64,000 nt of DNA from assembly GCA_026914155.1 (NCBI GenBank), contig JAPPGH010000062.1, positions 27,258-91,257 on the forward strand, read 5' to 3'. Source of the DNA: Candidatus Palauibacter rhopaloidicola (GTDB lineage: Bacteria > Gemmatimonadota > Gemmatimonadetes > Palauibacterales > Palauibacteraceae). The stretch's first letter is position 1. Every line of letters starts with the position of its first letter. The notes beneath the pieces are model-generated. The model was given only the letters and a program-made list of their open reading frames with translations. It did not search any database and was not told the origin of the DNA. Shown here piece after piece: positions 1 through 7,920 of the stretch. The translations under genes were made by a program, and so were the position numbers.

Positions 1-981
1 GTAGAGGAGTTCCCGGTCGGACGGAGGCTCGCCTTCGACTCGGCGAAGGGGCGGCTCTGGGTGGTCTGCAGGAAGTGCCACCGGTGGAACCTGACCCCGC
101 TCGAGGAGCGCTGGGAGGCAATCGAGACCTGCGAGCGCATCTTCCGCGACACGCGCACCCGCGCCTCGACCGACAACATCGGCATCGCGCGCCACCGGGA
201 AGGGCTGGACCTGGTGCGGATCGGGAAGCCGCCGCGGGGCGAGTTCGCGGCGTGGCGGTACGGCGACCAGTTCGGGAAGCGGATGCGCCGTGCGGTTCTC
301 ATGACCGCTGGGAGTTCGGGGGGCGTGTTGCTAGTTGGTCTGCAGCTCCCCTTCCCGGTCATGGCCGCGATCGGCGGGCTAGGGGGCACCGCCGCCTCGT
401 TCTCCCTGGTGGCGTGGGCCTACCTTCGCCCGATGGCCAGGGTTCGCGTCGGCGGAAAGGCCAACGACGGTGACGCCGTCACTCCGGACACCGTCGCGAA
501 GTTCAGCTTCCTCGATCTGAATTCCATCCGCCTGTTGCCGGACGATGGCGACCTCGGCTTCGGCGTCGAGATCAGACGGTCGATGCGGAGAGCGTGGTTC
601 GCAGGCGAAGACGCCCGCCGGGTGGCGGGGGCCGTCGTCCCGCACCTGAACGGATGGGGCGGTTCCCGCTCCGCCGTCCAAAGGGCCGTGGCAGAAATCG
701 AATCCAGCGGCCACCCCAGCCGTTTTCTCGCCGATGTGGCCAACCGGGATCGCGTCGGCGCGCTGCGCCAGAAGGGACGCATCCGCGGCATGTCCCCGCC
801 CACCCGCCTCGCCCTGGAAATGTCCCTTCACGAAGAGCAGGAACGCCGCGCGCTCGAGGGCGAACTCTGGATACTGGAACAGGCGTGGAAGGAGGCGGAA
901 GAGATCGCGGCCATCGCCGACCGTCTCCTCCTCCCCGCGCGCACCGACGAGTTCTTCGACCGCCACGGAACCCGTGACTGA
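1..981 (+). CDS. Membrane protein with N-terminal CxxC zinc-ribbon-like motif (5' end outside window)
   Basis: The reading frame is open to the first base, so the gene begins before the window. The GTG at 61 is an internal codon that happens to be usable as a start. The visible N-terminus carries a CRKCHRW motif that looks like half of a zinc ribbon. Two adjacent hydrophobic segments follow, at roughly codons 100-140 from the window edge (VLLVGLQLPF and the stretch up to AWAYLRP). The soluble C-terminal half is rich in Arg and Glu. A two-helix membrane anchor with cytoplasmic flanks is likely. I do not recognise a characterised family, and function is unknown. GC-rich codon use matches the surrounding chromosome, and the gene ends well clear of the next one. 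Confidence 0.72.
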   Translation, partial: VEEFPVGRRLAFDSAKGRLWVVCRKCHRWNLTPLEERWEAIETCERIFRDTRTRASTDNIGIARHREGLDLVRIGKPPRGEFAAWRYGDQFGKRMRRAVLMTAGSSGGVLLVGLQLPFPVMAAIGGLGGTAASFSLVAWAYLRPMARVRVGGKANDGDAVTPDTVAKFSFLDLNSIRLLPDDGDLGFGVEIRRSMRRAWFAGEDARRVAGAVVPHLNGWGGSRSAVQRAVAEIESSGHPSRFLADVANRDRVGALRQKGRIRGMSPPTRLALEMSLHEEQERRALEGELWILEQAWKEAEEIAAIADRLLLPARTDEFFDRHGTRD

Positions 982-1133
982 TGCGGCAATGAGCCCCATC
1001 GTCCTCGGCGGGGTACACGACCTGCGACCCGTGCGACCCCGACGCTGACGATTCCGGCTAGTCGCGTCGATGCTACCTTTGAAGGATCGGGTGTTGTGGA
1101 GCCGGCCCCTGGGCTTGGAAGCGAGGTGCCCTG

Positions 1134-1361
1134 ATGCCGAATTGGAAGGAATGTGACGCCGTGGAGCGTGATCCGCGGAAGGTCAGCGGAGCTTGGGTAT
1201 TTTCGGGCACACGGGTTCCGTTGAGCGCCCTGTTCGAGAACCTGCGGGCGGGTGCCTCGATCGAGCAGTTTCTCGACTGGTTTCAGGGGGTGGAGCGCTG
1301 GCAGGTCGAGTCCGTCCTCGACCACGAAGTGGAAGCGCTGGCGGGCGTCGGTGGTCAGTGA
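1134..1361 (+). CDS. DUF433 family protein (antitoxin-like)
   Basis: This 75-residue protein has the DUF433 signature: a VxGxxVFSGTRVP segment followed by ENLRAGASIEQFLDWF and a closing WQVESVLDHE helix. DUF433 proteins are small winged-helix-like proteins usually encoded just upstream of a DUF5615 (PIN-like) toxin, and are thought to act as antitoxins and autorepressors. A GAGGTG ribosome site precedes the ATG. Here the expected toxin is absent. The only thing that follows is a 23-codon frame overlapping the stop by GTGA. The antitoxin therefore looks orphaned by loss of its partner. Family assignment is firm; the antitoxin role is inferred from family context. Confidence 0.82.
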   Translation: MPNWKECDAVERDPRKVSGAWVFSGTRVPLSALFENLRAGASIEQFLDWFQGVERWQVESVLDHEVEALAGVGGQ

Positions 1362-1429
1362 AGATCGACGAAATCCGCTCGGCCGTGCACACGATGCAAC
1401 AAGGCCAGTTCAGAGAAGTCGAAGTGTGA
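1358..1429 (+). pseudogene. 23-codon remnant overlapping the DUF433 gene
   Basis: A GTG overlaps the DUF433 stop codon as GTGA, the usual arrangement for a coupled toxin partner, but the frame closes after 23 codons (starts MKIDEIRSAVHTM). A DUF5615 toxin would be about 110-120 residues. Either this is the stump of a replaced partner or it is a chance frame. I cannot align it to DUF5615 by eye, so the call is tentative. Confidence 0.28.
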
Positions 1430-1456
1430 TCGTGTGGTCCGAATCAGGCAGATAGC

Positions 1457-2296
1457 CTACCGCCGTTCCAGGATGCAGTAGCGGTAGAGTTTCAGCGTTT
1501 CGCGCCAGTCTTCGGGGTACTCGGCGACCATCTCGCCCAAGCCGTATTCCTCCGCGAGTTCCGCGAACGTGCCGGACTCGGCCACGTCGAACGGCGCCTG
1601 TTTCTCGAACACCGTGAGGTCGGGGAAGCCGGTGGGGAACGAGGCTTGCATCGCCCGCTCCACGCCCTCGAGCCGTCTGCGGTCCTCGTCGGAGTCGAAG
1701 TCGCGGCGCTGCAGGTCCACCGAGAAGTAGTCGAAGGCGATGCGGAACGACGGCATCGCGTCGGCGAGCCGGTTCAGGAACGGCATGATGCTCTCGGGGG
1801 GCAGGTACATCGTGTTGCCCTCCCACACCATCAGCGTGGGCGCCTCGGGGTCGAAGCCGAGGTCGGCCAGACCGCCCGGCACGTCCTCCTCCAGGTAGTT
1901 GGCGAAGAGCGACGGCGGCTGCTCGATCCCGTTGTCCGTCAGGATGTGGCGTTTGAACTCGAGGACCGCCTTCTGGTCCACCTCGTAGAAGGTCGCGCCC
2001 GTGCCGCGGTAGAAGTGGGCGCGCATGTCGAAGCCGCCGCCGAGCAGCACGACCTGCCGGGCCCCGTCCACGATCCCCTGCTCCACGAACCGGTTGAAGA
2101 AGCGGGTGCGGAAGCGGACCATCGTCGTCGAGGGCGGGAACACCGCCTCCAGTTGCCGGGCGGCCGTGCGCGCCCGGTCGTTCGAGAACCACGGCGCGTA
2201 GGGATCGTTGAAGAGCGGCCGCGGCTTCTCGGGCTCCAGCGCCCGAATGGACGCGATGACGAAGGCCGTCGCACCGATTTCGTTGATATCGATCAT
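1457..2296 (-). CDS. SAM-dependent methyltransferase, leucine carboxyl methyltransferase-like family
   Basis: The 279-residue protein matches the LCMT/PPM2-like class I methyltransferases (TIGR00027 type), which transfer a methyl group from S-adenosylmethionine, often to a carboxylate or hydroxyl of a small molecule. Visible landmarks are the N-terminal 'DPYAPWF' segment, the SAM-binding glycine motif VVLLGGGFDMRAHF near residue 85, a following acidic strand (FYEVDQ), and a later LMVWEGNTMYL segment typical of the family. Length is normal for the family. The ATG at 2296 opens directly into conserved sequence. The gene is transcribed away from the beta-barrel gene, so the roughly 200 bp between them hold both promoters. 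Substrate is unknown. Confidence 0.9.
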   Translation of the reverse strand: MIDINEIGATAFVIASIRALEPEKPRPLFNDPYAPWFSNDRARTAARQLEAVFPPSTTMVRFRTRFFNRFVEQGIVDGARQVVLLGGGFDMRAHFYRGTGATFYEVDQKAVLEFKRHILTDNGIEQPPSLFANYLEEDVPGGLADLGFDPEAPTLMVWEGNTMYLPPESIMPFLNRLADAMPSFRIAFDYFSVDLQRRDFDSDEDRRRLEGVERAMQASFPTGFPDLTVFEKQAPFDVAESGTFAELAEEYGLGEMVAEYPEDWRETLKLYRYCILERR

Positions 2297-2503
2297 GGGT
2301 CGGAGACCTGGGATGTGTGAGGGTGAAGGATGCGGTCGAGAGAAGCTCGGCGACCGTCACATACAATACAAAGGCGGGAGAACACTTCAACAGCGCTCCG
2401 GTTGATGATCGGGGGTCGACGGCGGAGAATGGAGCGGGGAAGGGTCGCCGCCTCGCTCCGGGGGCGGCTGCCGGCCTACGCACTTCGCATGGAGGGAGAC
2501 GCC

Positions 2504-3277
2504 ATGTCCGCAGGACGTTATTCCGCACACGCCGCGATCCCCGCGGCGGCCCTGGTCCTCGCGCTGGCGGCCGCGCCGCTCGGGGCGCAGACGACCATCG
2601 GCCTGAGGGTCGGCCTCGGTTCCGCAACCCTGTCCGGGGACGCCGCGGCCGCGCGAGGCGGACGAGCGTTCGACGAACCCAGAGGCGGGATCGTGGCGGG
2701 GGTGGACGCCGGGGTCCCGCTGAGCGGCGGCCTGGGCGTGCGCCTCGGCATGGGCCTGGCCCAGAAGGGCGGCTCCGTGGAGGTGCCGTCGTCGATCGTC
2801 GCGAGCCGCCTGCTCGCCGAGCCGACGGCCGAGTTGGAATACGTGCAGTTCTCCGGGCTCCTCCGCGCGGGCACCGCCGGCGAAGGGGGAAATCTCAGCT
2901 TCGGCCTTCTCGCCGGGCCCTACGTGGCCTTCAACCTCTCGTGCCAGGTGGCGGTGGCGTCGGTCGATCCCGGGCCCCTCCGTCCCGAAGTCCCGCCGGG
3001 GATTCCCAACCGCGTCGGCGCGCGAGGGGCCGGAGGCGCCGGGCGGACGGTGAGCGCGCAGGACACGGAAGTCGCCTGCGGGGAGGGCGGCGTGAGCGCG
3101 GTCAAGTCCACCGACTTCGGACTCGCCGTCGGCGGCGGGTTCCAGGTGAGACTGTCCGACTCGATGGACCTGGCGTTCGAAGTCATCTATTCCAGGGGCT
3201 TCACCGAAATCGATGACGAAGGGAAGAAGACCGGCCACGTGGCCTTCCAGGGCGGCCTCGAATTCGCGATCGGGTGA
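2504..3277 (+). CDS. Outer-membrane beta-barrel protein with signal peptide
   Basis: A start at 2504 is preferred because GGAGGGAG lies about 8 bases upstream and a Sec signal peptide follows at once (Ala/Leu-rich core ending in PLGAQ). The frame itself is open further upstream. The mature part has alternating hydrophobic and polar strands rich in Gly and Ser (GLRVGLGSATLSG, LGVRLGMGLAQKGGSVE). It ends in strands closing with a bulky hydrophobic residue, FQGGLEFAIG, as expected for an OmpA/OprF-like PorT-type barrel of about 8 strands. A TACAAT box at 2362 could be the -10 element, but no good -35 is visible. The next gene overlaps its stop codon, so the two are probably co-translated. Role unknown. 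Confidence 0.75.
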   Translation: MSAGRYSAHAAIPAAALVLALAAAPLGAQTTIGLRVGLGSATLSGDAAAARGGRAFDEPRGGIVAGVDAGVPLSGGLGVRLGMGLAQKGGSVEVPSSIVASRLLAEPTAELEYVQFSGLLRAGTAGEGGNLSFGLLAGPYVAFNLSCQVAVASVDPGPLRPEVPPGIPNRVGARGAGGAGRTVSAQDTEVACGEGGVSAVKSTDFGLAVGGGFQVRLSDSMDLAFEVIYSRGFTEIDDEGKKTGHVAFQGGLEFAIG

Positions 3278-4386
3278 TGCGGCCCACGCGGGGGATCGCG
3301 ATCGCCGCCGTGCTCGCATGCGCCTGCGGGGAGCCGAGCGATTCCGATTCGCCTTACGTCCGGCTCGATCCGTATGCCTCCGTCGTGTCCCCGCCGAGCC
3401 AGCGCGACGAGGTCGTCCTGCTGGAGGGCGGCACGGCGTGCGTCACCGAGACGTATTGGTACCGCGTCGTCTGTACCGATCCCGACGGCGATTCGTTCAG
3501 ATTCGGCAAGGAAGGTGAAGGGCCGGGTGAGTTCACGGACCCGGTCGATATTCTGCGCGGACCGGCGGGCACGATCGGCGTAACGGACAGACGGCTGAAC
3601 CGCCTGTCCGTGTTCTCGCGGTTCGGTCAGTTCATGGCCTCCAGGCCGGGGCTCCCGAACCGCCTGAGCTTCAGCAGTCCGTCCGCCATGGAGGGGACGA
3701 TGGCCGCCCGCTATATGAAGTCCGATCCGGGTGTCGGCTCTTCCTTCGTACAAGCGGAAATCGATGCCGCCACGGGCCGCATGATATGGGAACGGACCTT
3801 CCCCGAAGAGGCGGATGTCGTGGATTGCTCGACGTCCTGGCCCGGCCGGGATGGCGCTTCGCTCGGGGCAGGGTACTCCGATGGACGCGGCGGTCTTCTC
3901 TTCGTCACCTGCTTCGGCGAGTTCCTCGTCTGGTATGCCGACCGGGACACGGAAGATCCCACGGCCATCGTGCGGTCGACGTACGTCGAGCGGTATCCGT
4001 CCGACGAGGATGTGGCGGCGCTAATGGGGTGGCTGAATTCACAGCCGGCGGGCGGATTCCGCCCGTTCTCCGGCGAGGATGAGATCCGTGAGAGACCCAA
4101 GGTCTGGTACGGCGCACGGGTGGTGGATGATGGACGTCGATTCTGGGCCGTGTCGCACTGGAATTCGGTGGACGATGTGATCCCCGCCCTCAGCTACATC
4201 GACATGTTCCGACTCACGGAGCAGGGCCCCCAGCATGCCCTGACGTTGCAGGTAGCGGACAAGGTCGTGGCGATGGATGTCCTCGGGAACACGCTCGCGG
4301 TCCTCGTGCAGCGTGACGTCGGCGGCGTGATCCCGGAGCGCCGCGTGAACTGGTTCGACGTGACTCAGGTAACCGCCCAGCGCTGA
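3277..4386 (+). CDS. Secreted 6-bladed beta-propeller-like lipoprotein
   Basis: An ATG at 3277 overlaps the stop of the barrel gene by one base (a GTG three bases earlier is also possible). The N-terminus is a lipoprotein signal: a short Arg-containing start, Ala/Ile/Val core and cysteine in ACACGEPSDSD. The body contains the repeated pattern typical of bacterial 6-bladed propellers: KEGEGPGEF, then TIGVTDRRLNRLSVF, and a FGQFMAS turn. These proteins usually sit on the cell surface or in the periplasm, and their ligands are mostly unknown. The one-base overlaps with both neighbours suggest a three-gene transcript (barrel, propeller, DUF1569). Function is not assigned beyond fold. Confidence 0.75.
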   Translation: MRPTRGIAIAAVLACACGEPSDSDSPYVRLDPYASVVSPPSQRDEVVLLEGGTACVTETYWYRVVCTDPDGDSFRFGKEGEGPGEFTDPVDILRGPAGTIGVTDRRLNRLSVFSRFGQFMASRPGLPNRLSFSSPSAMEGTMAARYMKSDPGVGSSFVQAEIDAATGRMIWERTFPEEADVVDCSTSWPGRDGASLGAGYSDGRGGLLFVTCFGEFLVWYADRDTEDPTAIVRSTYVERYPSDEDVAALMGWLNSQPAGGFRPFSGEDEIRERPKVWYGARVVDDGRRFWAVSHWNSVDDVIPALSYIDMFRLTEQGPQHALTLQVADKVVAMDVLGNTLAVLVQRDVGGVIPERRVNWFDVTQVTAQR

Positions 4387-4898
4387 TGGCAAAGAAGGAC
4401 GCGCGGTTGAATCCGACGCTCCTCAGCCGACGGGCGGTGGCACGGATGCACGCGCGTATCGACCGGCTCCTGCCGGAGAGCGATCCCCGTTGGGGAACGA
4501 TGTCGGCGGCGCAAATGGTCTGCCATGTTGCTGACCACCTGCGCGTCGCGCTGGGCGACACTCAGGTCAACCCGGGGAAGCTCGCGCTCAGATTCCGTAG
4601 CCGGGACATCGCGGTGAACCCGGGGCTGCTTCGGTTCAAGCCGGTTCGACACCTCTTCGTTCACCGGCTGCCGTGGCCGAAAGCGAGGTTTCGTGCTCCT
4701 CCCGAAATGCGGAGGGCGGCTCCGGGCGAGTGGCGAGAGGATATCGCTTCACTTCATGCCCTCGTGGATCGCGTCAGTGACAAGCCTCCCGTCGAGCCGT
4801 GGGGCCGCCATCCGTGGTGCGGCTCTATCTCAGGGCAGGAATGGGGATCGATCTGCTGGCGACACCTCGACTATCACCTCAGGCAGTTCGGCGTATAG
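4386..4898 (+). CDS. DUF1569 (DinB-like) domain protein
   Basis: This 170-residue protein starts within the stop of the upstream gene (TGATG). It has the conserved DUF1569 features: WGTMSAAQMVCHVADHLRVALG near residue 40, and a C-terminal block with WCGSISGQEWG followed by WRHLDYHLRQFG. The histidines in these blocks (HVADH, HLDYH) correspond to the metal-binding four-helix DinB/YfiT-like fold. DUF1569 proteins are cytoplasmic and uncharacterised; related DinB proteins include thiol-dependent transferases and stress-induced proteins. The fold assignment is good, but no substrate can be proposed. Nothing in the sequence suggests damage. Confidence 0.82.
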   Translation: MAKKDARLNPTLLSRRAVARMHARIDRLLPESDPRWGTMSAAQMVCHVADHLRVALGDTQVNPGKLALRFRSRDIAVNPGLLRFKPVRHLFVHRLPWPKARFRAPPEMRRAAPGEWREDIASLHALVDRVSDKPPVEPWGRHPWCGSISGQEWGSICWRHLDYHLRQFGV

Positions 4899-4904
4899 CG
4901 GCGT

Positions 4905-5183
4905 TCAAGCGCTCGCATGGCCGCCCCCTGCGACCACCACCTGTTTCCGTCCCATCATGTCGGCGAGCGCGCGGGCGTCATCGATGAAGCCAGGCAGCAG
5001 CTTCAGCGTGGCTTCGGCGAAGTCCTCGCCGTAGTTGCGCGTCGTGACGTCCAGGTTGTCCCGGTAGCGCAGCCACCGTTCGGCCGCTGCGCAGTCGATG
5101 AGGTCGTGGCGGGCCTCCAAAGTCCAGGTTTCGGTTCCGTCGCGCGTCGTCCGGGGCGCTCCCCGGTCTCGGGCTGCCGCCAA
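4905..5183 (-). pseudogene. Fragment resembling the C-terminal half of an HI0074/HEPN nucleotidyltransferase partner
   Basis: The C-terminal part (RYRDNLDVTTRNYGEDFAE then FIDDARAL) follows the pattern of HI0074-type HEPN proteins (W..YRD.RN.TAHTY....AE....F..DA..L), which pair with a MNT nucleotidyltransferase as a toxin-antitoxin module. The expected R-N-x-x-A-H catalytic segment is replaced by LDVTTRNY, and the first half of the domain is missing; the N-terminal 20 residues look unrelated. No MNT gene is adjacent. I read it as a decayed fragment, but codon bias is still coding-like and the similarity is judged by eye, so this is tentative. Confidence 0.35.
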
Positions 5184-5204
5184 GATACGATACGCGCCCG
5201 CTTC

Positions 5205-5465
5205 CTAAAGCCCCTTCCCGGACCGCTTGATCCAATCAAGCAGGGCCTCGTCGATCCGAGTCTGCCAACCGCGCCCTCCGGCGCGGAAGTGGTCGATGAC
5301 GTCCTGCGACAGCCGGATGGTGGTCGACACCTTCGGCCGCGCCTTCGGGGGCCGGCCCCGGCGCACGGGCGCCTTGGCAAACTTCTTCGGCCAGCCATCC
5401 CTGGAGAGGTCGGGCGCCGTTTCCGGATCAAGACCTCGGGCCGTAGAGCCGTCGTTCTCGTTCAT
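5205..5465 (-). CDS. brnA: BrnA family antitoxin (orphan)
   Basis: The C-terminal half is a ribbon-helix-helix DNA-binding domain of the BrnA family: VSTTIRLSQDVIDHFRAGG, then WQTRIDEALLDWI, which are the strand, helix and helix signatures. BrnA normally neutralises the RelE-fold ribonuclease BrnT and represses the operon. The start chosen is ATG at 5465 (MNENDGST); the frame extends to 5525, but those codons lie at or before the predicted transcription start. brnT normally lies immediately upstream on the same strand. Here that space is AT-rich promoter-like DNA with no toxin gene, so this is a solitary antitoxin. It may be retained as a regulator or as an anti-addiction gene. Confidence 0.85.
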   Translation of the reverse strand: MNENDGSTARGLDPETAPDLSRDGWPKKFAKAPVRRGRPPKARPKVSTTIRLSQDVIDHFRAGGRGWQTRIDEALLDWIKRSGKGL

Positions 5466-5527
5466 TTTTTTGCCTGGGGTCCTGATCGTCTCGGCGCGTC
5501 GTATCTTGTCGAATTCGATTCGCATGA

Positions 5528-5557
5528 ATTAATGTTACTACATAAATTCCCCGTCAA
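5528..5557 (-). promoter_or_regulatory. Possible promoter/operator of brnA
   Basis: Reading the minus strand, TTGACG (5557-5552) is followed after 18 bases by ATTAAT (5533-5528), a plausible -35/-10 pair in an AT-rich patch that stands out from the GC-rich surroundings. Inside it is the interrupted palindrome ATGT-TACT-ACAT, a candidate BrnA operator. If correct, transcription begins near 5520, which favours the 5465 start codon. Confidence 0.35.
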
Positions 5558-5682
5558 CGCTTTTGCCTCGCGGGTCCTGTGCTTGACGAACCTCTCCGAC
5601 GTGAACGGGTAGAGGCTTGGTCATGAAACGGACCCTCTGTGCGTTACTAACCAGCCCGATCGGATGAAACCTGGAGGTGGAG

Positions 5683-5850
5683 ATGAAGTACCTGGCGGCG
5701 CTGCAAGAGTCCGAGGAGGGATTCTCCGTCTGGGTTCCGGGCCTTCCGGGTTGTGCGTCCCAAGGGGCGACCGAGGAGGAAGCCTTGGCGAACATCGCGG
5801 ATGCCGTGCGCGAGTACCTCGAAGTGAAACGGCAGCTGTCGCATGGGTGA
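5683..5850 (+). CDS. HicB-like antitoxin (short, orphan)
   Basis: The gene encodes 55 residues behind a strong GGAGGTGG ribosome site. The sequence is a compact HicB domain: MKYLAALQESEEGFSVWVPGL, a PGCASQGATEEEALANI turn-helix, and a final AVREYLEVK helix. This is the RNase H-like partially degraded fold that blocks the HicA toxin. It is shorter than two-domain HicB proteins that add a DNA-binding tail, but single-domain forms of this size are common. No HicA (a 60-80 residue double-stranded RNA-binding ribonuclease) can be found on either side, so it appears orphaned. The DUF488 gene begins 80 bases downstream. Confidence 0.85.
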   Translation: MKYLAALQESEEGFSVWVPGLPGCASQGATEEEALANIADAVREYLEVKRQLSHG

Positions 5851-5929
5851 GGAAGTCGGTGCGCCAATTCCACGGCTATTTCGTCGTCAGCGTGTCCTTC
5901 TCTCTCTCCTGAGTGCCGTCGGAGGGAAG

Positions 5930-6718
5930 ATGGGTGAGAGCGACGTCCAGTGGCTCCTCTTCGACTACGGCCGCCGGTGTCGGCAGCGCGGCAGTGAGCC
6001 GCCCTATGACTTCATTACCGACGAGGACGGGCCGCGTTCCTTCACCGCCGTGGCCGACCGGGACAAGCTCGCGGCCCGTGGATTTCTTGTCTCCGGTGCC
6101 TGGCATCTCACGCCGGAAGGCCGTCGGCTCGCCGACAATCTCAAGAACGGGGATGTCTCCGTTTTCGCGACTCGTTTCCGGAGCCGAGGCGGCAATCCTT
6201 CAACCGACGGAAGGCGCCGACCGCCGGCTGTCCGCGGTCGCGACGAAGCTGCCCGCAACAACGGCAGGCCAAGGGGCGGTCTCCTCGCCACGATCGGTTA
6301 CGAGGGGCGGAGCTACGAAGCCTACTTCAACGAACTGCTCCGGGCTGGAATCTCTCGCCTCTGCGACGTGCGCCGGAACCCGATCAGTCGCAAGTGGGGA
6401 TTCTCGAAGCGATTTCTCCAGCAAGGCTGTGACGCGTTCGGCATCCGGTATGAACCGTTCCGGGAGCTCGGCGTCGATTCCGGAGCGCGCGCAAACCTCA
6501 CGGACCGCGCCGCGTACGAGCGCCTCTTCGCCCAATACGAAGCCACGACCCTGTCTCGGTGCCAGGACGCCGTGGCCAGAATCGCCGGATGGATCGACGC
6601 CGGAGACCGCGTGGCGATCACCTGTTACGAACGCGATTTCGGGGACTGTCACCGTTCCCGTGTCGCCGGCGCCATCATCGCGGCCGCAGCCCAGCCTCTG
6701 CGGCCGAAGCACCTGTAG
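5930..6718 (+). CDS. DUF488 protein with N-terminal winged-helix-like region
   Basis: The start at 5930 is chosen because GGAGGGA lies just upstream, although the frame is open earlier. The first about 80 residues look like a small winged helix (RDKLAARGFLV, then WHLTPEGRRLADNL). A low-complexity Arg/Gly linker leads into a DUF488 domain from about residue 120: LATIGYEGRSYEAYF, LCDVRRNPISRKWGFS, and a closing ITCYERDFGDCHRS block with two conserved cysteines. DUF488 proteins are cytoplasmic and of unknown biochemistry, often found with stress or DNA-related genes. The gene is followed within 10 bases by a gene of the family that usually accompanies DUF488, here broken. Confidence 0.85.
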   Translation: MGESDVQWLLFDYGRRCRQRGSEPPYDFITDEDGPRSFTAVADRDKLAARGFLVSGAWHLTPEGRRLADNLKNGDVSVFATRFRSRGGNPSTDGRRRPPAVRGRDEAARNNGRPRGGLLATIGYEGRSYEAYFNELLRAGISRLCDVRRNPISRKWGFSKRFLQQGCDAFGIRYEPFRELGVDSGARANLTDRAAYERLFAQYEATTLSRCQDAVARIAGWIDAGDRVAITCYERDFGDCHRSRVAGAIIAAAAQPLRPKHL

Positions 6719-6726
6719 GGCGCGCC

Positions 6727-7104
6727 GTGACCAAAGACCGCATCCTCGTGACCGTCAAGACCTACCCCGAGCTGTCGAAGACATACGGAGAGACCGTCTG
6801 CACGGCGGGCATCCGGGAGGATGGCACCTGGGTGCGTCTCTATCCGGTGCCGTTCCGCCGGCTGGGCGATGGCGAGCAGTACAAGCTGTACGATTGGATC
6901 ACCTGTCCGTTGGCCAAACACACGAGGGATCCGCGTCCAGAATCGTATCGCCCGATCGGGGAGATCGAGCGCGTCGCCCACGTCGGAACCGCAGACGGCT
7001 GGCGGGAACGACGTGCGCTTCTCCTGGGGCGCCCACGGGTATACGGGTCGCTGAGCGAACTCATCGAGGCCGCGAAGAGCAACGTGTCGTCACTCGCGCC
7101 CTGC
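6727..7104 (+). pseudogene. Truncated partner of the DUF488 gene, read through into a lipoprotein
   Basis: A GTG at 6727 opens a protein beginning MTKDRILVTVKTYPELS with the features GIREDGTWVRLYPVPFR and HVGTADGWRERR. This family is often encoded directly after DUF488 genes and is normally about twice as long. Conservation stops near residue 125, after SNVSSLA. The same frame then runs through basic, non-conserved codons straight into the signal peptide of the next lipoprotein without a stop. I interpret this as a 3' deletion that fused the remaining frame to the neighbour. The fused product is unlikely to be exported, because its lipoprotein signal would be internal. Confidence 0.55.
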
Positions 7105-7188
7105 TGTTTCCGAGGTCGCCGACGCCTCGGGCGACGGCTGCGGAATCGGCGTCAAGGCGGAAACGGGGTCGGAATGGAGGGGAGATCG

Positions 7189-7623
7189 ATGTTGAGATAT
7201 GTCGCCGTGGTGCTCTTGCTCGTGGGGTGCAGCGAGTCGTCCGAACCGCTCGAGCCGGCTCCGCCCGAGCCGCTTCCGCCGCGGGACAACATTACCGGCG
7301 CCTACGAGGGCAAGTTGGGGGCCTGGGACTTCAGAATCCGGCTGACCGACGACGACGGGGCGCTGTCCGGCTCCTACGCCATCCGCACGAGTACCACCGG
7401 AGAGTTCGAGAACTCCGGGACGCTCGCGGGGTCGGCGACGCAGCGGCCCAACCAGGCCCTGACACAGGATGTCTCGCTCACAGTGGCGGGGACCCTCGTC
7501 GGAACCTTCACGGGCACCGCAACGGGGCGGTCGAGACTGGCCGGCACGATCGAGTACCAACCGGGGGATGGGAGCGGCGGGCTGCAGAGGCTCGAGATCA
7601 CGCTCACCCGGTCCGGATTTTAG
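7189..7623 (+). CDS. Small secreted lipoprotein with beta-rich C-terminal domain
   Basis: An ATG at 7189 with GGAGGGGAG just upstream begins a textbook lipoprotein signal: MLRYVAVVLLLVGC, with the lipobox LLVGC. A Pro/Glu linker (EPAPPEPLPP) follows. The mature domain of about 115 residues is rich in Thr/Gly strands (GAYEGKLGAWDF, LSGSYAIRTS, LVGTFTGTATG, LAGTIEYQ). It resembles small lipocalin-like or calycin-like lipoproteins that are common in this kind of genome. The longer in-frame extension upstream belongs to the broken neighbour and is not part of this protein. Function unknown; membrane-anchored location is well supported. Confidence 0.68.
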   Translation: MLRYVAVVLLLVGCSESSEPLEPAPPEPLPPRDNITGAYEGKLGAWDFRIRLTDDDGALSGSYAIRTSTTGEFENSGTLAGSATQRPNQALTQDVSLTVAGTLVGTFTGTATGRSRLAGTIEYQPGDGSGGLQRLEITLTRSGF

Positions 7624-7624
7624 G

Positions 7625-7888
7625 CTAGCCCAGCTTTCCGGCGATCGTGAGGACCGTGCCGGCCAGATCCTCGATATTGTCGACGATGCGGGTGATCTTC
7701 TCGTTCCGCGAGCCTGCCCCGTTCACGATCTCCATCAGCTCCGCCAGCCGCTGCTTGTCGTCGTGGGTCGGGAACAGCTCCTCGATCTCGCGGTCGGTCA
7801 TCGTGGTGAGCGACGAGATATCGCCGGCCAACTGACGGTCGGTCTCCTGCGCCGCCTCCGCGGCGATTTTGCTCCAGTCCAGGCCCAT
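7625..7888 (-). CDS. Small acidic helical protein, unknown
   Basis: This 87-residue, predominantly helical protein starts MGLDWSKIAAEAAQ and has no signal peptide or membrane segment. It contains a DREIEELFPTHDDKQRLAELM segment (cited only as a helical, charged stretch) and ends in IEDLAGTVLTIAGKLG. It lies 32 bases downstream of a lipoprotein gene on the same strand and probably shares its transcript. The lipoprotein has a similar heptad-like charge pattern, so the pair could work together, but that is inference only. No family recognised. Confidence 0.65.
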   Translation of the reverse strand: MGLDWSKIAAEAAQETDRQLAGDISSLTTMTDREIEELFPTHDDKQRLAELMEIVNGAGSRNEKITRIVDNIEDLAGTVLTIAGKLG

Positions 7889-7920
7889 GGGGCGTTCTCC
7901 TGTGCCGTGGGGTCAGCGGG

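Noticed and set aside
1410..2627. Long minus-strand frame of 405 codons overlapping the methyltransferase
   Set aside because: It is an Arg/Pro/Ala-rich shadow of the methyltransferase gene in another frame, with no family features.
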